Source: Aquabacter sediminis
Lineage (GTDB): Bacteria; Pseudomonadota; Alphaproteobacteria; Rhizobiales; Xanthobacteraceae
Direction of reading: 5' to 3'
Assembly: GCF_028863665.1 (NCBI RefSeq)
Contig: NZ_JARBFX010000008.1
Location: 62,001 to 126,000 of the forward strand
DNA length: 64,000 nt
Positions 45,186 through 54,725 of the stretch are shown here, piece after piece. The translations under genes and the position numbers were made by a program. The stretch's first letter is position 1, and every line of letters begins with the position of its first letter. Under the pieces are notes generated by a model. That model did no database searches. It was given only the letters and a program-made list of their open reading frames with translations, and was not told the DNA's origin.

Positions 45186-45880
45186 GGCCGGCGCAGATGG
45201 GCGATGGCGAGGCTTGCGGCCATGCGCACATGATGGCGTGCGGCCTCCCGCGCCGCCGTGCCGTCCCGCGCCAGGAGCGCCTCCACCAGCGCCCCCAGTT
45301 CCGCGACCGATTGCTCCGCCCGCCCCGGCGCGGCCAGGGAGGTGGCCCGCAGCACGGTGATGCGGCAATTGAGGAGATGCAGGCTCTGCCCCACCGCCGC
45401 ATTGCCCGATCCCGCGATGAGGCAGTCATAGAAATGGGTCTTGGCGGTGAGCCAGGCGATGGGATCGGCGGCAAGGCTGGCGAATTTCAGGCCCTCGAAA
45501 GCCGCGCGCAAGGCCATTCGGGCCCCGTCATCGGCCCGCTGCGCGAACAGGAGGCTGGCAAGCCCCTCCAGCTCGCAGCGCACCTCATAGATGCCATCCG
45601 CCTGCTCGGGCGTGAGGCCCGCGACGATGGGGCCGCGATGGGGCAGCACCGTCACCAGCCCTTCGGATTCCAGCTGCCGGAGGGCTTCCCGCACCAGGGT
45701 GCGGCTCACGCCCGTCAGGTCGCACAAGGTCCGCTCGGGCAGGCGGTCTCCGGCGCGGAAGCGGCCCAGCGCGATGGCGGCGCGGATGCTCTCCACCACC
45801 CCATGGCGCAGGGGCGCGGCGAAGCGGGCCACCTTGAAGCCGTCATCGCCGGCTGCGCCTGAGGCTGTGGGCTGATCCAT
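45164..45880 (-). CDS. GntR family regulator, FCD (FadR-type) domain
   Basis: 238 residues. The winged helix reads FRAGDRLPERTLCDLTGVSRTLVREALRQLESEGLVTVLPHRGPIV, classic GntR; the C-terminal helical FCD domain has the expected metal/ligand positions (YEVRCELEGLA, ARHHVRMA). The ATG at 45880 is preceded by AGGAGCG; the frame is open to 45979 without domain content. Candidate operators are the ATTGTATGAT elements of three promoters at 47442, 52187 and 58737, since this is the only GntR gene in the region. Confidence 0.88.
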   Translation of the reverse strand: MDQPTASGAAGDDGFKVARFAAPLRHGVVESIRAAIALGRFRAGDRLPERTLCDLTGVSRTLVREALRQLESEGLVTVLPHRGPIVAGLTPEQADGIYEVRCELEGLASLLFAQRADDGARMALRAAFEGLKFASLAADPIAWLTAKTHFYDCLIAGSGNAAVGQSLHLLNCRITVLRATSLAAPGRAEQSVAELGALVEALLARDGTAAREAARHHVRMAASLAIAHLRRPQEDGTA

Positions 45881-45984
45881 GGCTGCGCTCCTGGTCCTTT
45901 CCTCCTGTGTGTCGTGTTCGGGCCACGGCCTTGCGTCCCGTCCCCCTGGCCTTGCCCCCCTCGCGCTTTTTGCCCCCACCCTTT

Positions 45985-46882
45985 GCCCCCTCCCTAACCC
46001 TCCCCCGCTTTGCGGGAGAGGGAACTTTGGTGCGCTTGGTCGGGGCGGTGGCTCTGCTTTGGCTCGGCGTCGGCCATCTCAACCTCTCCCCTGGCGCGGC
46101 AAGCCCCCTCTCCCGCAAAGCGGGGGAGGGTTGGGGAGGGGGCCAAGACGCCACGCCACGAGCAAGCGCGCCCCCCTGACGCCCCAGCACCACCATCCCC
46201 GCCAAAGGCAGGGTGGAGGGATGCGGGAGCGGCCGGCGCGCGGCGGCGCGCCAGATGGGTAATGGGTTAGACGTCGGAGCCGGGCTCCGTCCGCTCCCGC
46301 GCGGGGATTTATGGCCTCGGCCCTGCGCCGCGTGGGCAACAGGTTCTCCCATCAGCACCGGCCGAACCACTGCCGGATCGGTGCGCCTGGGCCTTCAGCC
46401 TCCTCTGCTAACGGAAACGGAGTGCGTTATTCCCCGTCCCGTCGGACACCCGCCCCCGGCGCCACCCGTCAGGCCGCTCCGGACGCGCCCCTCCTTGGTG
46501 CCAGGTGAGACCACCATAGCAGAGGTCGAACGAAATAGGAATATGGTCTAGGATATTTTTCTTAATTCGGTCATTGCGGCTCTCGCTCTGCCCCCTCCCT
46601 AACCCTCCCCCGCTTCGCGGGAGAGGGGACTTCCGTGCGCCCGGTCGGGTCGGTGCTTTGCTCTGAATCAGCCTCAGCCTCGGCGTTCATCATCCCAACC
46701 TCTCCCCCAGCGCCACAAGCCTCCTCTCCCGCAAAGCGGGGGAGGGCTGGGGAGGGGGAAGGAGCTTCAGCGCGCCCAGTCGGGGCGGTGGCTCTGCTCA
46801 GCCTCGGCGTTCATCATCCCAACCTCTCCGCCAGCGCCACAGGCCCCCTCTCCCGCAAAGCGGGGGAGGGCTGGGGAGGGGG
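45985..46882. repeat. cluster of GC-rich palindromic repeats in a 1-kb gene-free stretch
   Basis: The stretch 45881-46911 has no convincing gene. Five copies of a palindromic element built on CCCTCCCCCGCTTTGCGGG and GAGAGGG occur at 45985-46022 and 46590-46628 (one orientation) and at 46104-46143, 46721-46758 and 46843-46882 (the other). Three copies are joined to a longer shared block (about 46034, 46637 and 46776 onward) containing GGTCGGGGCGGTGGCTCTGC and CAACCTCTCC, giving a unit of about 110-120 bases. Between them, 46160-46560 is unique; its end (46520-46580) is notably AT-richer. I cannot assign it. Confidence 0.75.
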
Positions 46883-46911
46883 AAAGGACGTTCGGCGCGC
46901 CCGGCAGGGCC

Positions 46912-47322
46912 TCACTTCATTTCGCCCGCCGCCTTCATCTCGTTGACGACCTCCACCACCACCTTCATGGCATCGAGCGCCGCCGGCACGCCGCAATAGA
47001 TGGCGGCCTGGAGCACGATTTCCTTCAGCTCTTCCTGGGTCAGGCCATTGTTGATGGCGCCGCGCACATGGAGGCGGATCTCGTGCGGGCGGTTCAGCGC
47101 CGTGAGCATGGCAAGGTTGAGGAAGGAGCGGGTGCGCCGGTCGAGGCCCGGGCGGTTCCAGATCTCGCCCCAGCACCATTCGGTGACGAGCTTCTGGAGC
47201 GGAGCGGTGAAATCGTCGGCATTGGCCACGGAGCGATCCACATAGGCGGAGCCCAGCACTTCGCGCCGCACGGCGAGGCCCTTCTGGAACATCTCGGTTT
47301 CAAATTCGGGACGCATCGCCAT
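46912..47322 (-). CDS. carboxymuconolactone decarboxylase family protein
   Basis: 136 residues, single-domain CMD/AhpD-like helical protein. RSFLNLAMLTALNRPHEIRLHVRGAINNGLTQEELKEIVLQAAIYCGVPAALDA is the PcaC-type signature, here interrupted only for description. There is no CxxC pair, which argues for the PcaC-like lactone branch rather than the AhpD peroxidase branch. AAGAGG lies six bases upstream of the ATG; another ATG lies two codons on. It is divergent from the lactonase gene, and both share a promoter region with the ATTGTATGAT element. Confidence 0.85.
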   Translation of the reverse strand: MAMRPEFETEMFQKGLAVRREVLGSAYVDRSVANADDFTAPLQKLVTEWCWGEIWNRPGLDRRTRSFLNLAMLTALNRPHEIRLHVRGAINNGLTQEELKEIVLQAAIYCGVPAALDAMKVVVEVVNEMKAAGEMK

Positions 47323-47441
47323 GCCAAGCCTCTTATGGTTTGACCGGCCCGGATCGGCGCCCGATGGCCGGTGGGGGCGCAACAAGGCGCCCCGTTTTGA
47401 ACCCTTCCCGCTTACGACGAGAGCCATTGACCGTCAAGAAA

Positions 47442-47459
47442 ATTGTATGATAGGCATAC
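47442..47459. promoter_or_regulatory. ATTGTATGAT operator-like element, copy A
   Basis: ATTGTATGAT at 47442-47451, with GTATG-N5-CATAC (47445-47459) forming a perfect inverted repeat, followed by CGGTA. It lies between the divergent CMD-family and lactonase genes, 86 bases before the lactonase ATG. Presumed target of the GntR regulator. Confidence 0.5.
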
Positions 47460-47536
47460 GGTAATACGCACAAGAACCGTTGGCCCACAAGGACCGGACA
47501 CCAACGCCCGGCCTGCCAACGGACAAGGAAACGCAC

Positions 47537-48346
47537 ATGAGCGCCATCGAGCCGTTCGAGCTGTTCGCCATCCGCTACGGCACCAATTCCGGGCGCCTGG
47601 AATGCCAGAATGTGCTGGGCGGCGCCCCCGACAAGATGGGGTCGGACCTCAGCTATTATGTCTGGGTCGCCCGCCGCTCGGACGCGGTCTTCGTCATCGA
47701 CACCGGCATGGACGAGGCCACCGCCGATGCCCGCAAGCGCACTTTGCTGCGCCGGCCCGCCGATGCGCTGGCCTTGCTGGGCGTGGACGCCAAGGCCATC
47801 GACCATGTCATCATCACCCACCTGCATTTCGACCATGCGGGCACGCTGGGCGATTTCCCTCGCGCTCGCTTCCATGTGCAGGACGGCGAGGTGAGCTTCG
47901 CCACCGGGCGGTGCATGTGCCACGAGCCGCTGCGCCACGCTTATGACGTGGAGCATGTGGTCTCCTTCGTCCGCTGCGTCTATGCCGGCCGCGTCGCCTT
48001 TCACGAGGGAGCCGAGGAGATCGTGCCCGGCCTCACCGTCCACCGCACGGGCGGCCATGCCAAGGGGCTCCAGGTGGTGCGGGTGCTCACCAAGCGCGGC
48101 CATGTGGTGGTGGCCTCCGATGCCTCCCACCTCTACCAGAATATGGAAGGCCGCCTCGCCTTCCCGGTGGTCCATTCCATCGAGGACCTGATGGAAGGAT
48201 ACGAGACCCTCTATCGCCTCGCCTCATCGCCGGACCATGTGATCCCCGGCCATGACCCGCTGGTGATGAGCCTTTATCCCCCGCCGGCGCCGGAGTTGGA
48301 GGGCATCGTCGCCCGCCTCGACGTGCCGCCCCGGCCACGGGGCTGA
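47537..48346 (+). CDS. metallo-beta-lactamase fold lactonase (N-acyl homoserine lactonase family)
   Basis: 269 residues. The zinc motif THLHFDHAG gives His95, His97, Asp99 and His100; further ligands are expected in the TGGHAKG and ASDASHLY regions and in PGHDP. The family includes AHL lactonases, but in a catabolic cluster it more likely opens a lactone intermediate. The ATG at 47537 has AAGGA upstream; an earlier ATG at 47480 has no ribosome site. The SDR gene follows after three bases. Confidence 0.87.
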   Translation: MSAIEPFELFAIRYGTNSGRLECQNVLGGAPDKMGSDLSYYVWVARRSDAVFVIDTGMDEATADARKRTLLRRPADALALLGVDAKAIDHVIITHLHFDHAGTLGDFPRARFHVQDGEVSFATGRCMCHEPLRHAYDVEHVVSFVRCVYAGRVAFHEGAEEIVPGLTVHRTGGHAKGLQVVRVLTKRGHVVVASDASHLYQNMEGRLAFPVVHSIEDLMEGYETLYRLASSPDHVIPGHDPLVMSLYPPPAPELEGIVARLDVPPRPRG

Positions 48347-48349
48347 GCG

Positions 48350-49144
48350 GTGAACACACCTCTCCCCCTCGCCGGCCGCAGCGCCCTCGTCACCGGCTCC
48401 ACCGGCGGGCTCGGCCATGCCATCGCCGAGCACCTTGTCGCCCAGGGCGCCCGTGTCATGTTCACCGGCCTCCTGCCCGCGGCGGAGATGGCGGACGAGA
48501 TCGCGCGCCTGAACACGCTGGGCGGCGCGGCCGCCTATGAGCCCGCCGATATTTCCGACCCCGCCGCCCTCGTCGCCCTCATCGATGGGGCGCAGGCGCG
48601 GCATGGCGCCGTGGACATCCTCGTGAACAACGCCGTGGTGCGGCACACCGCGCCCATCGACTCCTATCCGCCCGAAAAGTGGGAGCTGGCGCTGGCGGTG
48701 AACCTGTCCGCGCCCTTCCATGCCATCCGCCGGGTGCTGCCGGGCATGCGGGAAAAAGGCTTCGGCCGCATCCTCAACGTGGCCTCGGTCTATAGCTTCA
48801 AGGGCATCGCCAACCGGGTGGACTATGTGACCACCAAGACCGGCCTCCTCGGCCTCACCCGCACGGTGGCGCTGGAGGTGGCGGGAGACGAGATCACCTG
48901 CAACGCGGTCTGCCCCGGCGTGCTGCCCACCCCCGCCATTACCGGCAAGATCGCCGGCATCGCGCGGGAGGAAGGCGTGAGCGTGGAAGAGGCGACCCGC
49001 GCTTATCTCGCCGACCGGCATCCCAGCGGGCGTTTTGCCTCCATGGAGGCGGTGGCGGCGCTGGTGGCCTTCCTGTGCAGCCCCGCCGCCCGCGACATCA
49101 ATGGCGCGGTGCTGCCGGTGGATGGCGCCTGGCTCGCCAGCTGA
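48350..49144 (+). CDS. SDR family oxidoreductase (3-hydroxybutyrate dehydrogenase-like)
   Basis: 264 residues, classical SDR. TGSTGGLGHAIAEHL binds the dinucleotide, NNAVV follows, and the catalytic Ser (NVASVYSFKG) and YVTTK are intact. The overall look, including PGVLPTPAI and the C-terminal LPVDGAW, resembles D-3-hydroxybutyrate dehydrogenases. The GTG start lies three bases after the lactonase stop and has a poor ribosome site, so coupling is likely. The substrate is probably a hydroxy acid of the local pathway. Confidence 0.87.
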   Translation: MNTPLPLAGRSALVTGSTGGLGHAIAEHLVAQGARVMFTGLLPAAEMADEIARLNTLGGAAAYEPADISDPAALVALIDGAQARHGAVDILVNNAVVRHTAPIDSYPPEKWELALAVNLSAPFHAIRRVLPGMREKGFGRILNVASVYSFKGIANRVDYVTTKTGLLGLTRTVALEVAGDEITCNAVCPGVLPTPAITGKIAGIAREEGVSVEEATRAYLADRHPSGRFASMEAVAALVAFLCSPAARDINGAVLPVDGAWLAS

Positions 49145-49177
49145 TTTTCTGAGTTTTATGGGTTTCCGGAGGACGAC

Positions 49178-50086
49178 GTGGACGACAAGACCATTGGATT
49201 TGTGGGCACGGGCCGCATGGGCGGCCCCATGGCGGGCCGCCTTCTGGATGCGGGCTATGACCTCGTGGTGTTCGATCCCAGCCCCGCCGCCCTTGCCCCC
49301 CTGGTGGAGCGCGGCGCCCGCAAGGCGGCCTCCCCCGCCGAGGTGGGCGCTGCCGCCCGCATCGTTTTCGTCTCGCTCCCCACGCCCGACGTGGTGAAGG
49401 CGGTGGCGCTCGGGGCGGACGGTCTGGCCTCGGGCGGCGCCATGCGCGTCTTCGTGGACCTCTCCACCACCGGCCCCCGCGCCGAAGCGGAGGTGGCCCG
49501 CGCGCTGAAGGAGAAGGGCGTCGACACCGTGGACTGCCCGGTGAGCGGCGGGGTCGCTGGCGCCCGCAAGGGCACGCTGGCCATGATGGCCGCGGGGCGG
49601 ACTGAGGTGTTCGATCAGGTCAAGCCCATGCTCTTGAACCTGGGCAAGGTGTTCCATGTGGGCCAGGAGCCCGGCATGGCGCAGACCATGAAGGTCATCA
49701 ACAACATGGCCTCGGTGGCGGCGCTGGCCATTTCCTCCGAGGTGATGGTGATGGGCGCCAAGGCCGGCCTCGACGCGGACGTGATGATCGACGTCTTGAA
49801 TGCCGGCAGCGGCCGCAACAGCGCCACCACCGACAAGATCCCCAATTTCGTCCTGCCCCGCACCTTCGACTTCGGCTTCGCCATCGGCCTGTCCTCCAAG
49901 GACATTCGCCTGTGCCTCGATGAGGCGGAAGCCTTGGGCGTGCCCATGATCGTGGGCAGCGCGGTGCGCCAGCTTCTCACCATCACCCGGGAAAAGTTCG
50001 GCGCCGACGCGGACATGACCACCATGGTGCGCACGGTGGAGGAATGGGCGGGCGCAGAAGTGCGCGGCAAGGCCGCCAAGGCCTGA
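49178..50086 (+). CDS. 3-hydroxyisobutyrate dehydrogenase-type NAD(P)-dependent oxidoreductase
   Basis: 302 residues of the beta-hydroxyacid dehydrogenase family. Rossmann motif FVGTGRMGGPMAGRLL, substrate motif DCPVSGGVAGARKGTLAMMAGG-like segment near 120, and the catalytic Lys in MKVINNM are present. Relatives act on 3-hydroxyisobutyrate, tartronate semialdehyde, or 2-(hydroxymethyl)glutarate. The GTG start has GGAGG five bases upstream. It follows the SDR by 33 bases in the same operon. Confidence 0.88.
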   Translation: MDDKTIGFVGTGRMGGPMAGRLLDAGYDLVVFDPSPAALAPLVERGARKAASPAEVGAAARIVFVSLPTPDVVKAVALGADGLASGGAMRVFVDLSTTGPRAEAEVARALKEKGVDTVDCPVSGGVAGARKGTLAMMAAGRTEVFDQVKPMLLNLGKVFHVGQEPGMAQTMKVINNMASVAALAISSEVMVMGAKAGLDADVMIDVLNAGSGRNSATTDKIPNFVLPRTFDFGFAIGLSSKDIRLCLDEAEALGVPMIVGSAVRQLLTITREKFGADADMTTMVRTVEEWAGAEVRGKAAKA

Positions 50087-50122
50087 AGCCGTCCGGCAAC
50101 CGCCAGCCCGAAGGAGGCGTCG

Positions 50123-51499
50123 ATGATTCCCGCAGACCCGGTCCCCGTCGCCGCCCTCTCCGCCAGCGACCGCCTCGCCGCCTTCGTGGCGGATTATTCC
50201 TACGAGGCCATTCCCCCCGCCGTGCGGCACGAGGCGCGCCGCTCGCTGCTCAACATGTTCGCCACCGCCTTTGCGGGCGCGTGCGATCCGGCCATTGAGA
50301 GCCTGTGGGGGGCGCTCGCGCCCTTCTGCGGGCCGCAGGTGGCCACCCAGATCGGGCGCGGCGGACGGGTGGATGCGCCCACCGCCGCCTTCCTGAATGC
50401 CGCCGCGGCCAATGTGTTCGACTTCGACGACACCCATCCCGGCACCGTCATCCACCCCACCGCCCCCGTCGCCCCGGCCTTGCTGGCGCTCGCCGAACTC
50501 AGGCCCGACGGGCGGGTGATGAGCGGGCGGGATTTCCTGGCCGCCTTCATCCTGGGCGTGGAAGTGGAGTGCCGCATCGGCAATGCGGTCTCCCCCGGCC
50601 ATTATGCGCGGGGCTGGCACATCACCGCCACCTGCGGCGTGTTCGGCGCGGCCGCCGCCTCCGGGCGGGCGCTGGGGCTCGATGCGCTCCGGGTGCGCGA
50701 TGCCTTCGGCCATGCGGCGGCGCAGGCCTGCGGGCTGGTGGAGGCGCTGGGCACGCCCGCCAAGAGCTTCGGCGTGGGCAATTCCGCCCGCAACGGCCTC
50801 ATCTCCGCCTTCGCCGCCCGCAACGGCGCCTATGGCCCCGCCCGTCCGCTGGACGGGGAACGCGGCTTCCTCAACCTCACCTGCGACGATCCCCGCCCGG
50901 AGGACTTGACGGTGGGCCTGGGCGAGACCTGGGAAGTGGCCAAGAACACCTACAAGCCCTATCCCTCCGGCGTGGTGCTGCACCCCGTCACCGATGCCTG
51001 CCTCGCCTTGCGGGCGGCGCCGGGCTTCGATGTCTCGGCCATCGCCGAAATCGTGGTGCGTGGCCATCCCTTGCTGCGCCAGCGCACCGACCGGCCAAAC
51101 GTGAGCACGGGACGCGAAGCGCAGGTCAGTGCCCATCATACGGTGGCCGCCGCGCTCCTCGACGGGGCGGCGGGCCTGGCCCAATACACCACGGCCCGCG
51201 TCTGCGACCCCGCGCTCCAGGCCCTGCGCGCCAAGGTGCGGATGGAGGATGACGCGGCCATGGAAGTGGAGGCGGCGGTCGTCTCCCTCCGCTTCGCGGA
51301 TGGCCGCACTGTGACCGAGGTGGTGGCCCATGCGCTGGGCAGCCGGGGGCGCCCGCTCTCGGATGGGGACTTGGAGCACAAGCTGCGCACGCTGGCCCCC
51401 CTCGCCGAAGGGTGCGCCCCCGATGCGCTCATCGACGCGGTGTGGGCCCTGGAAGACCTCCCCGACGCCGCCACCCTCCTGCGCCATGCGCGGCCGTGA
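50123..51499 (+). CDS. MmgE/PrpD family protein
   Basis: 458 residues, full family length. The all-helical N-terminal domain shows NVFDFDDTHPGTVIHPTAPV, the conserved DD/H region, and the WHITATCGVFGAAAASGRALG block follows; NTYKPYPSGVVLHPVTDACL is the second hallmark. The family includes 2-methylcitrate dehydratase, cis-aconitate decarboxylase and several isomerases of unsaturated acids. It ends the lactonase operon, before the repeat-filled gap. GAAGGAGG precedes the ATG. Confidence 0.9.
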   Translation: MIPADPVPVAALSASDRLAAFVADYSYEAIPPAVRHEARRSLLNMFATAFAGACDPAIESLWGALAPFCGPQVATQIGRGGRVDAPTAAFLNAAAANVFDFDDTHPGTVIHPTAPVAPALLALAELRPDGRVMSGRDFLAAFILGVEVECRIGNAVSPGHYARGWHITATCGVFGAAAASGRALGLDALRVRDAFGHAAAQACGLVEALGTPAKSFGVGNSARNGLISAFAARNGAYGPARPLDGERGFLNLTCDDPRPEDLTVGLGETWEVAKNTYKPYPSGVVLHPVTDACLALRAAPGFDVSAIAEIVVRGHPLLRQRTDRPNVSTGREAQVSAHHTVAAALLDGAAGLAQYTTARVCDPALQALRAKVRMEDDAAMEVEAAVVSLRFADGRTVTEVVAHALGSRGRPLSDGDLEHKLRTLAPLAEGCAPDALIDAVWALEDLPDAATLLRHARP

Positions 51500-51521
51500 G
51501 GCGGGGGCTTGAAGCCGCCCG

Positions 51522-52119
51522 CCCGCCGGCCCTGCTCCCTCTCCCGCGTGCGGGGGAGGGGTGGGGAGGGGGGCGTGCGGGGAAGGGTCGGCGCGACGGC
51601 CCGCTTTCGCCTTGCCCGGTTCTTCAGCATTGCCTTGGTGGCGCGGTCGCCCTTTCGCCCCCTCCCCTGCCCTCCCCCGCTTCGCGGAAGAGGGAGTCTG
51701 GCGCGCCGGGTGGAAAGCCGGGTGCAGGCTTCCGCAAGGCGGACCGAGGTTCGGCGCCCCGTGTCTTCTCAAGCGAAGGGAAGCATCCCGCCGGCCCTGC
51801 TCCCTCTCCCGCTTGCGGGGGAGGGGTGGGGAGGAGGCGTGCGGGGAAGGGCCGGCGCGGCGGCCCGCTTTCGCCCTGCCCGGTTCTTCAGCGTTGCCTT
51901 GGTGGCGCGGTCGCCCTTTCGCCCCCTCTCCACCCCTCCCCCGCTTCGCGGGAGAGGGAGTCTGGTGCGCTAGGTGGAAAGCCGGGTGCAGGCTTCCGCA
52001 AGGCGGGCTGAGGCTTGGCGCCTCGTGTCGCCTCGGCGATGAGAAACGTCCCGCCGACACGCTCCACGCCCGCGCCGCTGGCCGGCCCCCACCCTCCCCC
52101 GCTTCGCGGGAGAGGGGGC
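51522..52119. repeat. 244-base direct duplication plus palindromic elements
   Basis: The gene-free stretch 51500-52297 holds a direct repeat: 51522-51765 and 51787-52029, about 244 bases each, offset 265 bases, differing at scattered positions. Each copy carries the same GC-rich palindromic element as at 46 kb in both orientations (51534-51572 and 51657-51695; 51800-51836 and 51921-51959), and a fifth element stands alone at 52086-52119. The rest, from about 52130, is the promoter region of the next operon. Confidence 0.8.
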
Positions 52120-52186
52120 GCGGCGCGTCGGAGAGGGCAGAGTTGCACGATGCGGGAATCCAACGCCGGCTTGATCTTCATGTCTG

Positions 52187-52200
52187 ATTGTATGATCATA
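52187..52200. promoter_or_regulatory. ATTGTATGAT operator-like element, copy B
   Basis: ATTGTATGAT at 52187-52196, extended to the perfect palindrome TATGATCATA (52191-52200), with CGGTA further on. It lies 102 bases upstream of the binding-protein ATG at 52298. Confidence 0.5.
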
Positions 52201-52297
52201 AGACCATTCTGACGGTACACCCATCACACGCGCGGCGACGGCCGGGTTACCCGGACCGAAACAATCCAAGAAAAGCCGCGCCCAGGAGGAAACGCCA

Positions 52298-53290
52298 ATG
52301 ACCCTTCACGCCCTCTCCCGCCGCCGCGCCTTAAGCGTGCTCGCGGCCACCACCCTCGCGCTGGCTGCCGCGCCCGCATTCGCGCTGGATTATCCCACCC
52401 GCCCGGTGACCATCGTGGTGGGCTCGCCCCCCGGCGGCGGCACGGACATGGTGGGGCGCCTCGTGGCCTCCGGCCTCCAGAAGGAGCTGGGCCAGCCCTT
52501 CGTGGTGGAGAACAAGGGCGGCGCCTCCGGCAATATCGGCACCGGGGCGGTGGCCCGGGCGGCGCCCGACGGCTACACGCTGCTGATGGCCTATTCGGGC
52601 TATCAGGTGGTGAACCCTTCGCTCTTTCCCACCTCGCTGCAGTGGGACCCCATCAAGAGCTTCGCGCCCATCGCCTTGGTGCTGAAGGCGCCGCACATCG
52701 TCACCGTGAAGGCCGGCCTGCCGGTGAAGACGCTCGCCGAGCTCATCGCCTATGGCAAGGCCAATCCCGGCAAGCTCAATTATGCCTCCGTGGGCCAGGG
52801 CTCGCTCAGCCATATTGGCGGCGAGATGTTCTCCCAGCAGACCGGCGTGACCATGACCCATGTGCCCTATCGCGGCTCGGGCCCGGCGGTGACGGACCTG
52901 GTGGCGGGCAATGTGGACCTGTTCATCAACACGCCCCAGTCCCTGGTGGGCTTCCTCCAGAACGGCACGGTGCGTGGCCTCGCCGTGACCAGCGACCAGC
53001 GCCTGCCCATGGTGAAGGACATTCCCACCGTGGTGGAAGCCGGCCTGCCCAACCTTCAGCTGGAGGCTTGGTACGCCCTCTATGCCCCCGCCGGAACGCC
53101 GCCCGCCATCATCGAGAAGCTGGCCGAGGCGGTGAAGACGGTGGTGGCCACCAAGGCGTTCCAGGACGCGGCGGAACAGAGCGGCTCCTATGCGGTCTAT
53201 ATGGGCCCCAAGGAACTGGGCGCCTACACCGCCAGCGAACTGAAGCTGTGGTCGGGCGTGGTGGAGAAGGCCGGCATCAAGCTGGAGTGA
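52298..53290 (+). CDS. tripartite tricarboxylate transporter substrate-binding protein (Bug family)
   Basis: 330 residues with a signal peptide ending [54 protein letters not shown] is the unmistakable Bug/TctC start, and [20 protein letters not shown] follows mid-protein. These proteins bind carboxylates for TctAB permeases, none of which are encoded here. A CCCAGGAGGAAA ribosome site precedes the ATG. It leads the LeuCD-like operon, suggesting a di- or tricarboxylate substrate. Confidence 0.93.
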   Translation: MTLHALSRRRALSVLAATTLALAAAPAFALDYPTRPVTIVVGSPPGGGTDMVGRLVASGLQKELGQPFVVENKGGASGNIGTGAVARAAPDGYTLLMAYSGYQVVNPSLFPTSLQWDPIKSFAPIALVLKAPHIVTVKAGLPVKTLAELIAYGKANPGKLNYASVGQGSLSHIGGEMFSQQTGVTMTHVPYRGSGPAVTDLVAGNVDLFINTPQSLVGFLQNGTVRGLAVTSDQRLPMVKDIPTVVEAGLPNLQLEAWYALYAPAGTPPAIIEKLAEAVKTVVATKAFQDAAEQSGSYAVYMGPKELGAYTASELKLWSGVVEKAGIKLE

Positions 53291-53300
53291 GGACCGACCG

Positions 53301-54725
53301 ATGACGCCAGCACGCCAGCGGCCCTGCACGCTTTACGACAAGGTGTGGGACGCCCATGTGATCCGCACCTATGAGGATGGCTCCTGCCTCCTTTATGTGG
53401 ACCGCCACTTCGTGTTCGAGGTGACCAGCCCGCAGGCCTTCGAGGCGCTGCGGGACGCCGGCCGGCGGGTGCGCCGGCCGCAGGCCACCTTCGCGGTGGC
53501 CGACCACAACATCCCCACCCTCCCCGGCCGGTCTGACGACAGCGGCGAGGCAGACGGGCGCGCCCAGCTGGCTTTGCTGCGGGCGAACACCGCCGAGTTC
53601 GGCATCTCCTATTTCGATATGAAGGACCCTCGCCAGGGCATCGTCCATGTGATCGGCCCGGAACTGGGCCTCACCCAGCCGGGCCTCACCATCGCCTGCG
53701 GCGACAGCCACACGCCCACCCACGGGGCGTTCGGCGCCTATGCGGTGGGGGTGGGCACCTCCGAGGTGGAGCATATCCTGGCCACCCAGACCTTGCTCCA
53801 GAAGCGCGCCCGCACCTTGCGCATCCGCGCCGACGGGCGGCTCGGGACGGGCGTGACGGCCAAAGACCTCATCCTCACCGTCATCGGCCGCATCGGGGCG
53901 GCGGGCGCGACGGGGCATGTGGTGGAATTTGCCGGCGAGACGGTGGCGGGCCTGTCCATGGAAGGCCGGCTCACCTTGTCCAGCATGGCCATCGAGGCGG
54001 GCGCGCGGGCGGGCATGATCGCGCCGGACGACACCACCTTCGCCTATCTGAAGGGCCGCCCCTTCGCGCCGCAGGGGGCGGACTTCGACCGCGCGGTGGA
54101 GAAATGGAGCCGCCTCTTCACGGACACGGACGCGGAATTCGACCGGGAAGTGGCCATTGATGCGGCGAACGTGGAACCCATGGTCACCTGGGGCACCAGC
54201 CCTGACGATGTGGTGCCCGTCTCCGGCCGCGTGCCCGATCCCGCTTGCGCGACGCGTCCGGGAGAGGCCGAGGCCATGGAGCGCGCGCTGGCTTATATGC
54301 GCCTGACCCCCGGCCAGCGCATCGCCGACATCCCCGTGGACAAGGTCTTCATCGGATCGTGCACCAATGCCCGCATCGAGGATCTGCGGGCGGTGGCGGC
54401 GGTGGCCAGGGGCCGCAAGGTGGACCCGCGCGTGACCGCCTTGGTGGTGCCCGGCTCCGCGCAGGTGAAGCGGCAGGCGGAGGAGGAGGGCCTCGCCGCC
54501 ATCCTGAAGGAAGCGGGCTTTGAATGGCGGGAGGCGGGCTGCTCCATGTGCATCGGCCTCAATGCCGACCGGCTGAAGCCGGGAGAGCGCTGCGCCTCCA
54601 CCTCCAACCGCAATTTCGAAGGGCGCCAGGGCCCGGAGGGGCTCACCCATCTCGTCAGCCCGCCCATGGCCGCCGCCGCCGCGCTCGCCGGCCATTTCGT
54701 GGATGTGAGGACGTTGGCCCCATGA
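53301..54725 (+). CDS. 3-isopropylmalate dehydratase large subunit-like (LeuC family hydro-lyase)
   Basis: 474 residues of the aconitase superfamily. The [4Fe-4S] ligands are visible: Cys354 in [11 protein letters not shown] and Cys414 and Cys417 in [33 protein letters not shown] and [12 protein letters not shown] are the usual LeuC blocks. The setting (Bug protein, SDR, PrpD, lactonase, GntR) argues for a catabolic hydratase such as a citraconate/maleate/dimethylmaleate-type enzyme rather than leucine synthesis; this is inference. It overlaps the small subunit as ATGA. Confidence 0.88.
   Translation: MTPARQRPCTLYDKVWDAHVIRTYEDGSCLLYVDRHFVFEVTSPQAFEALRDAGRRVRRPQATFAVADHNIPTLPGRSDDSGEADGRAQLALLRANTAEFGISYFDMKDPRQGIVHVIGPELGLTQPGLTIACGDSHTPTHGAFGAYAVGVGTSEVEHILATQTLLQKRARTLRIRADGRLGTGVTAKDLILTVIGRIGAAGATGHVVEFAGETVAGLSMEGRLTLSSMAIEAGARAGMIAPDDTTFAYLKGRPFAPQGADFDRAVEKWSRLFTDTDAEFDREVAIDAANVEPMVTWGTSPDDVVPVSGRVPDPACATRPGEAEAMERALAYMRLTPGQRIADIPVDKVFIGSCTNARIEDLRAVAAVARGRKVDPRVTALVVPGSAQVKRQAEEEGLAAILKEAGFEWREAGCSMCIGLNADRLKPGERCASTSNRNFEGRQGPEGLTHLVSPPMAAAAALAGHFVDVRTLAP

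Noticed and set aside
46200-46440. Cobalamin or other metabolite riboswitch
   Set aside because: Both strands were compared by eye with B12, TPP, FMN and glycine consensus boxes; only isolated fragments match and the next gene start is far away.
45985-46882. CRISPR array
   Set aside because: The repeats are palindromic, occur in both orientations and have unequal spacing with repeated, not unique, spacers; no cas gene is near.
47537-48346. Quorum-quenching AHL lactonase as the stated function
   Set aside because: The zinc motif fits the family, but no quorum-sensing gene is near and all neighbours are catabolic; a pathway lactonase is more likely.
48224-52060. A 1,278-codon open frame on the minus strand
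   Set aside because: It lies antisense to five well-supported genes and crosses the repeat region. Its composition is His/Gly/Arg-rich with no domain, the usual shadow of high third-position GC.
52191-52200. Second NikR site at 52191, because GTATGATCAT is shared with the nik operator
   Set aside because: The 16-base spaced second half-site is missing, and the element matches the ATTGTATGAT family of the neighbouring catabolic promoters instead.
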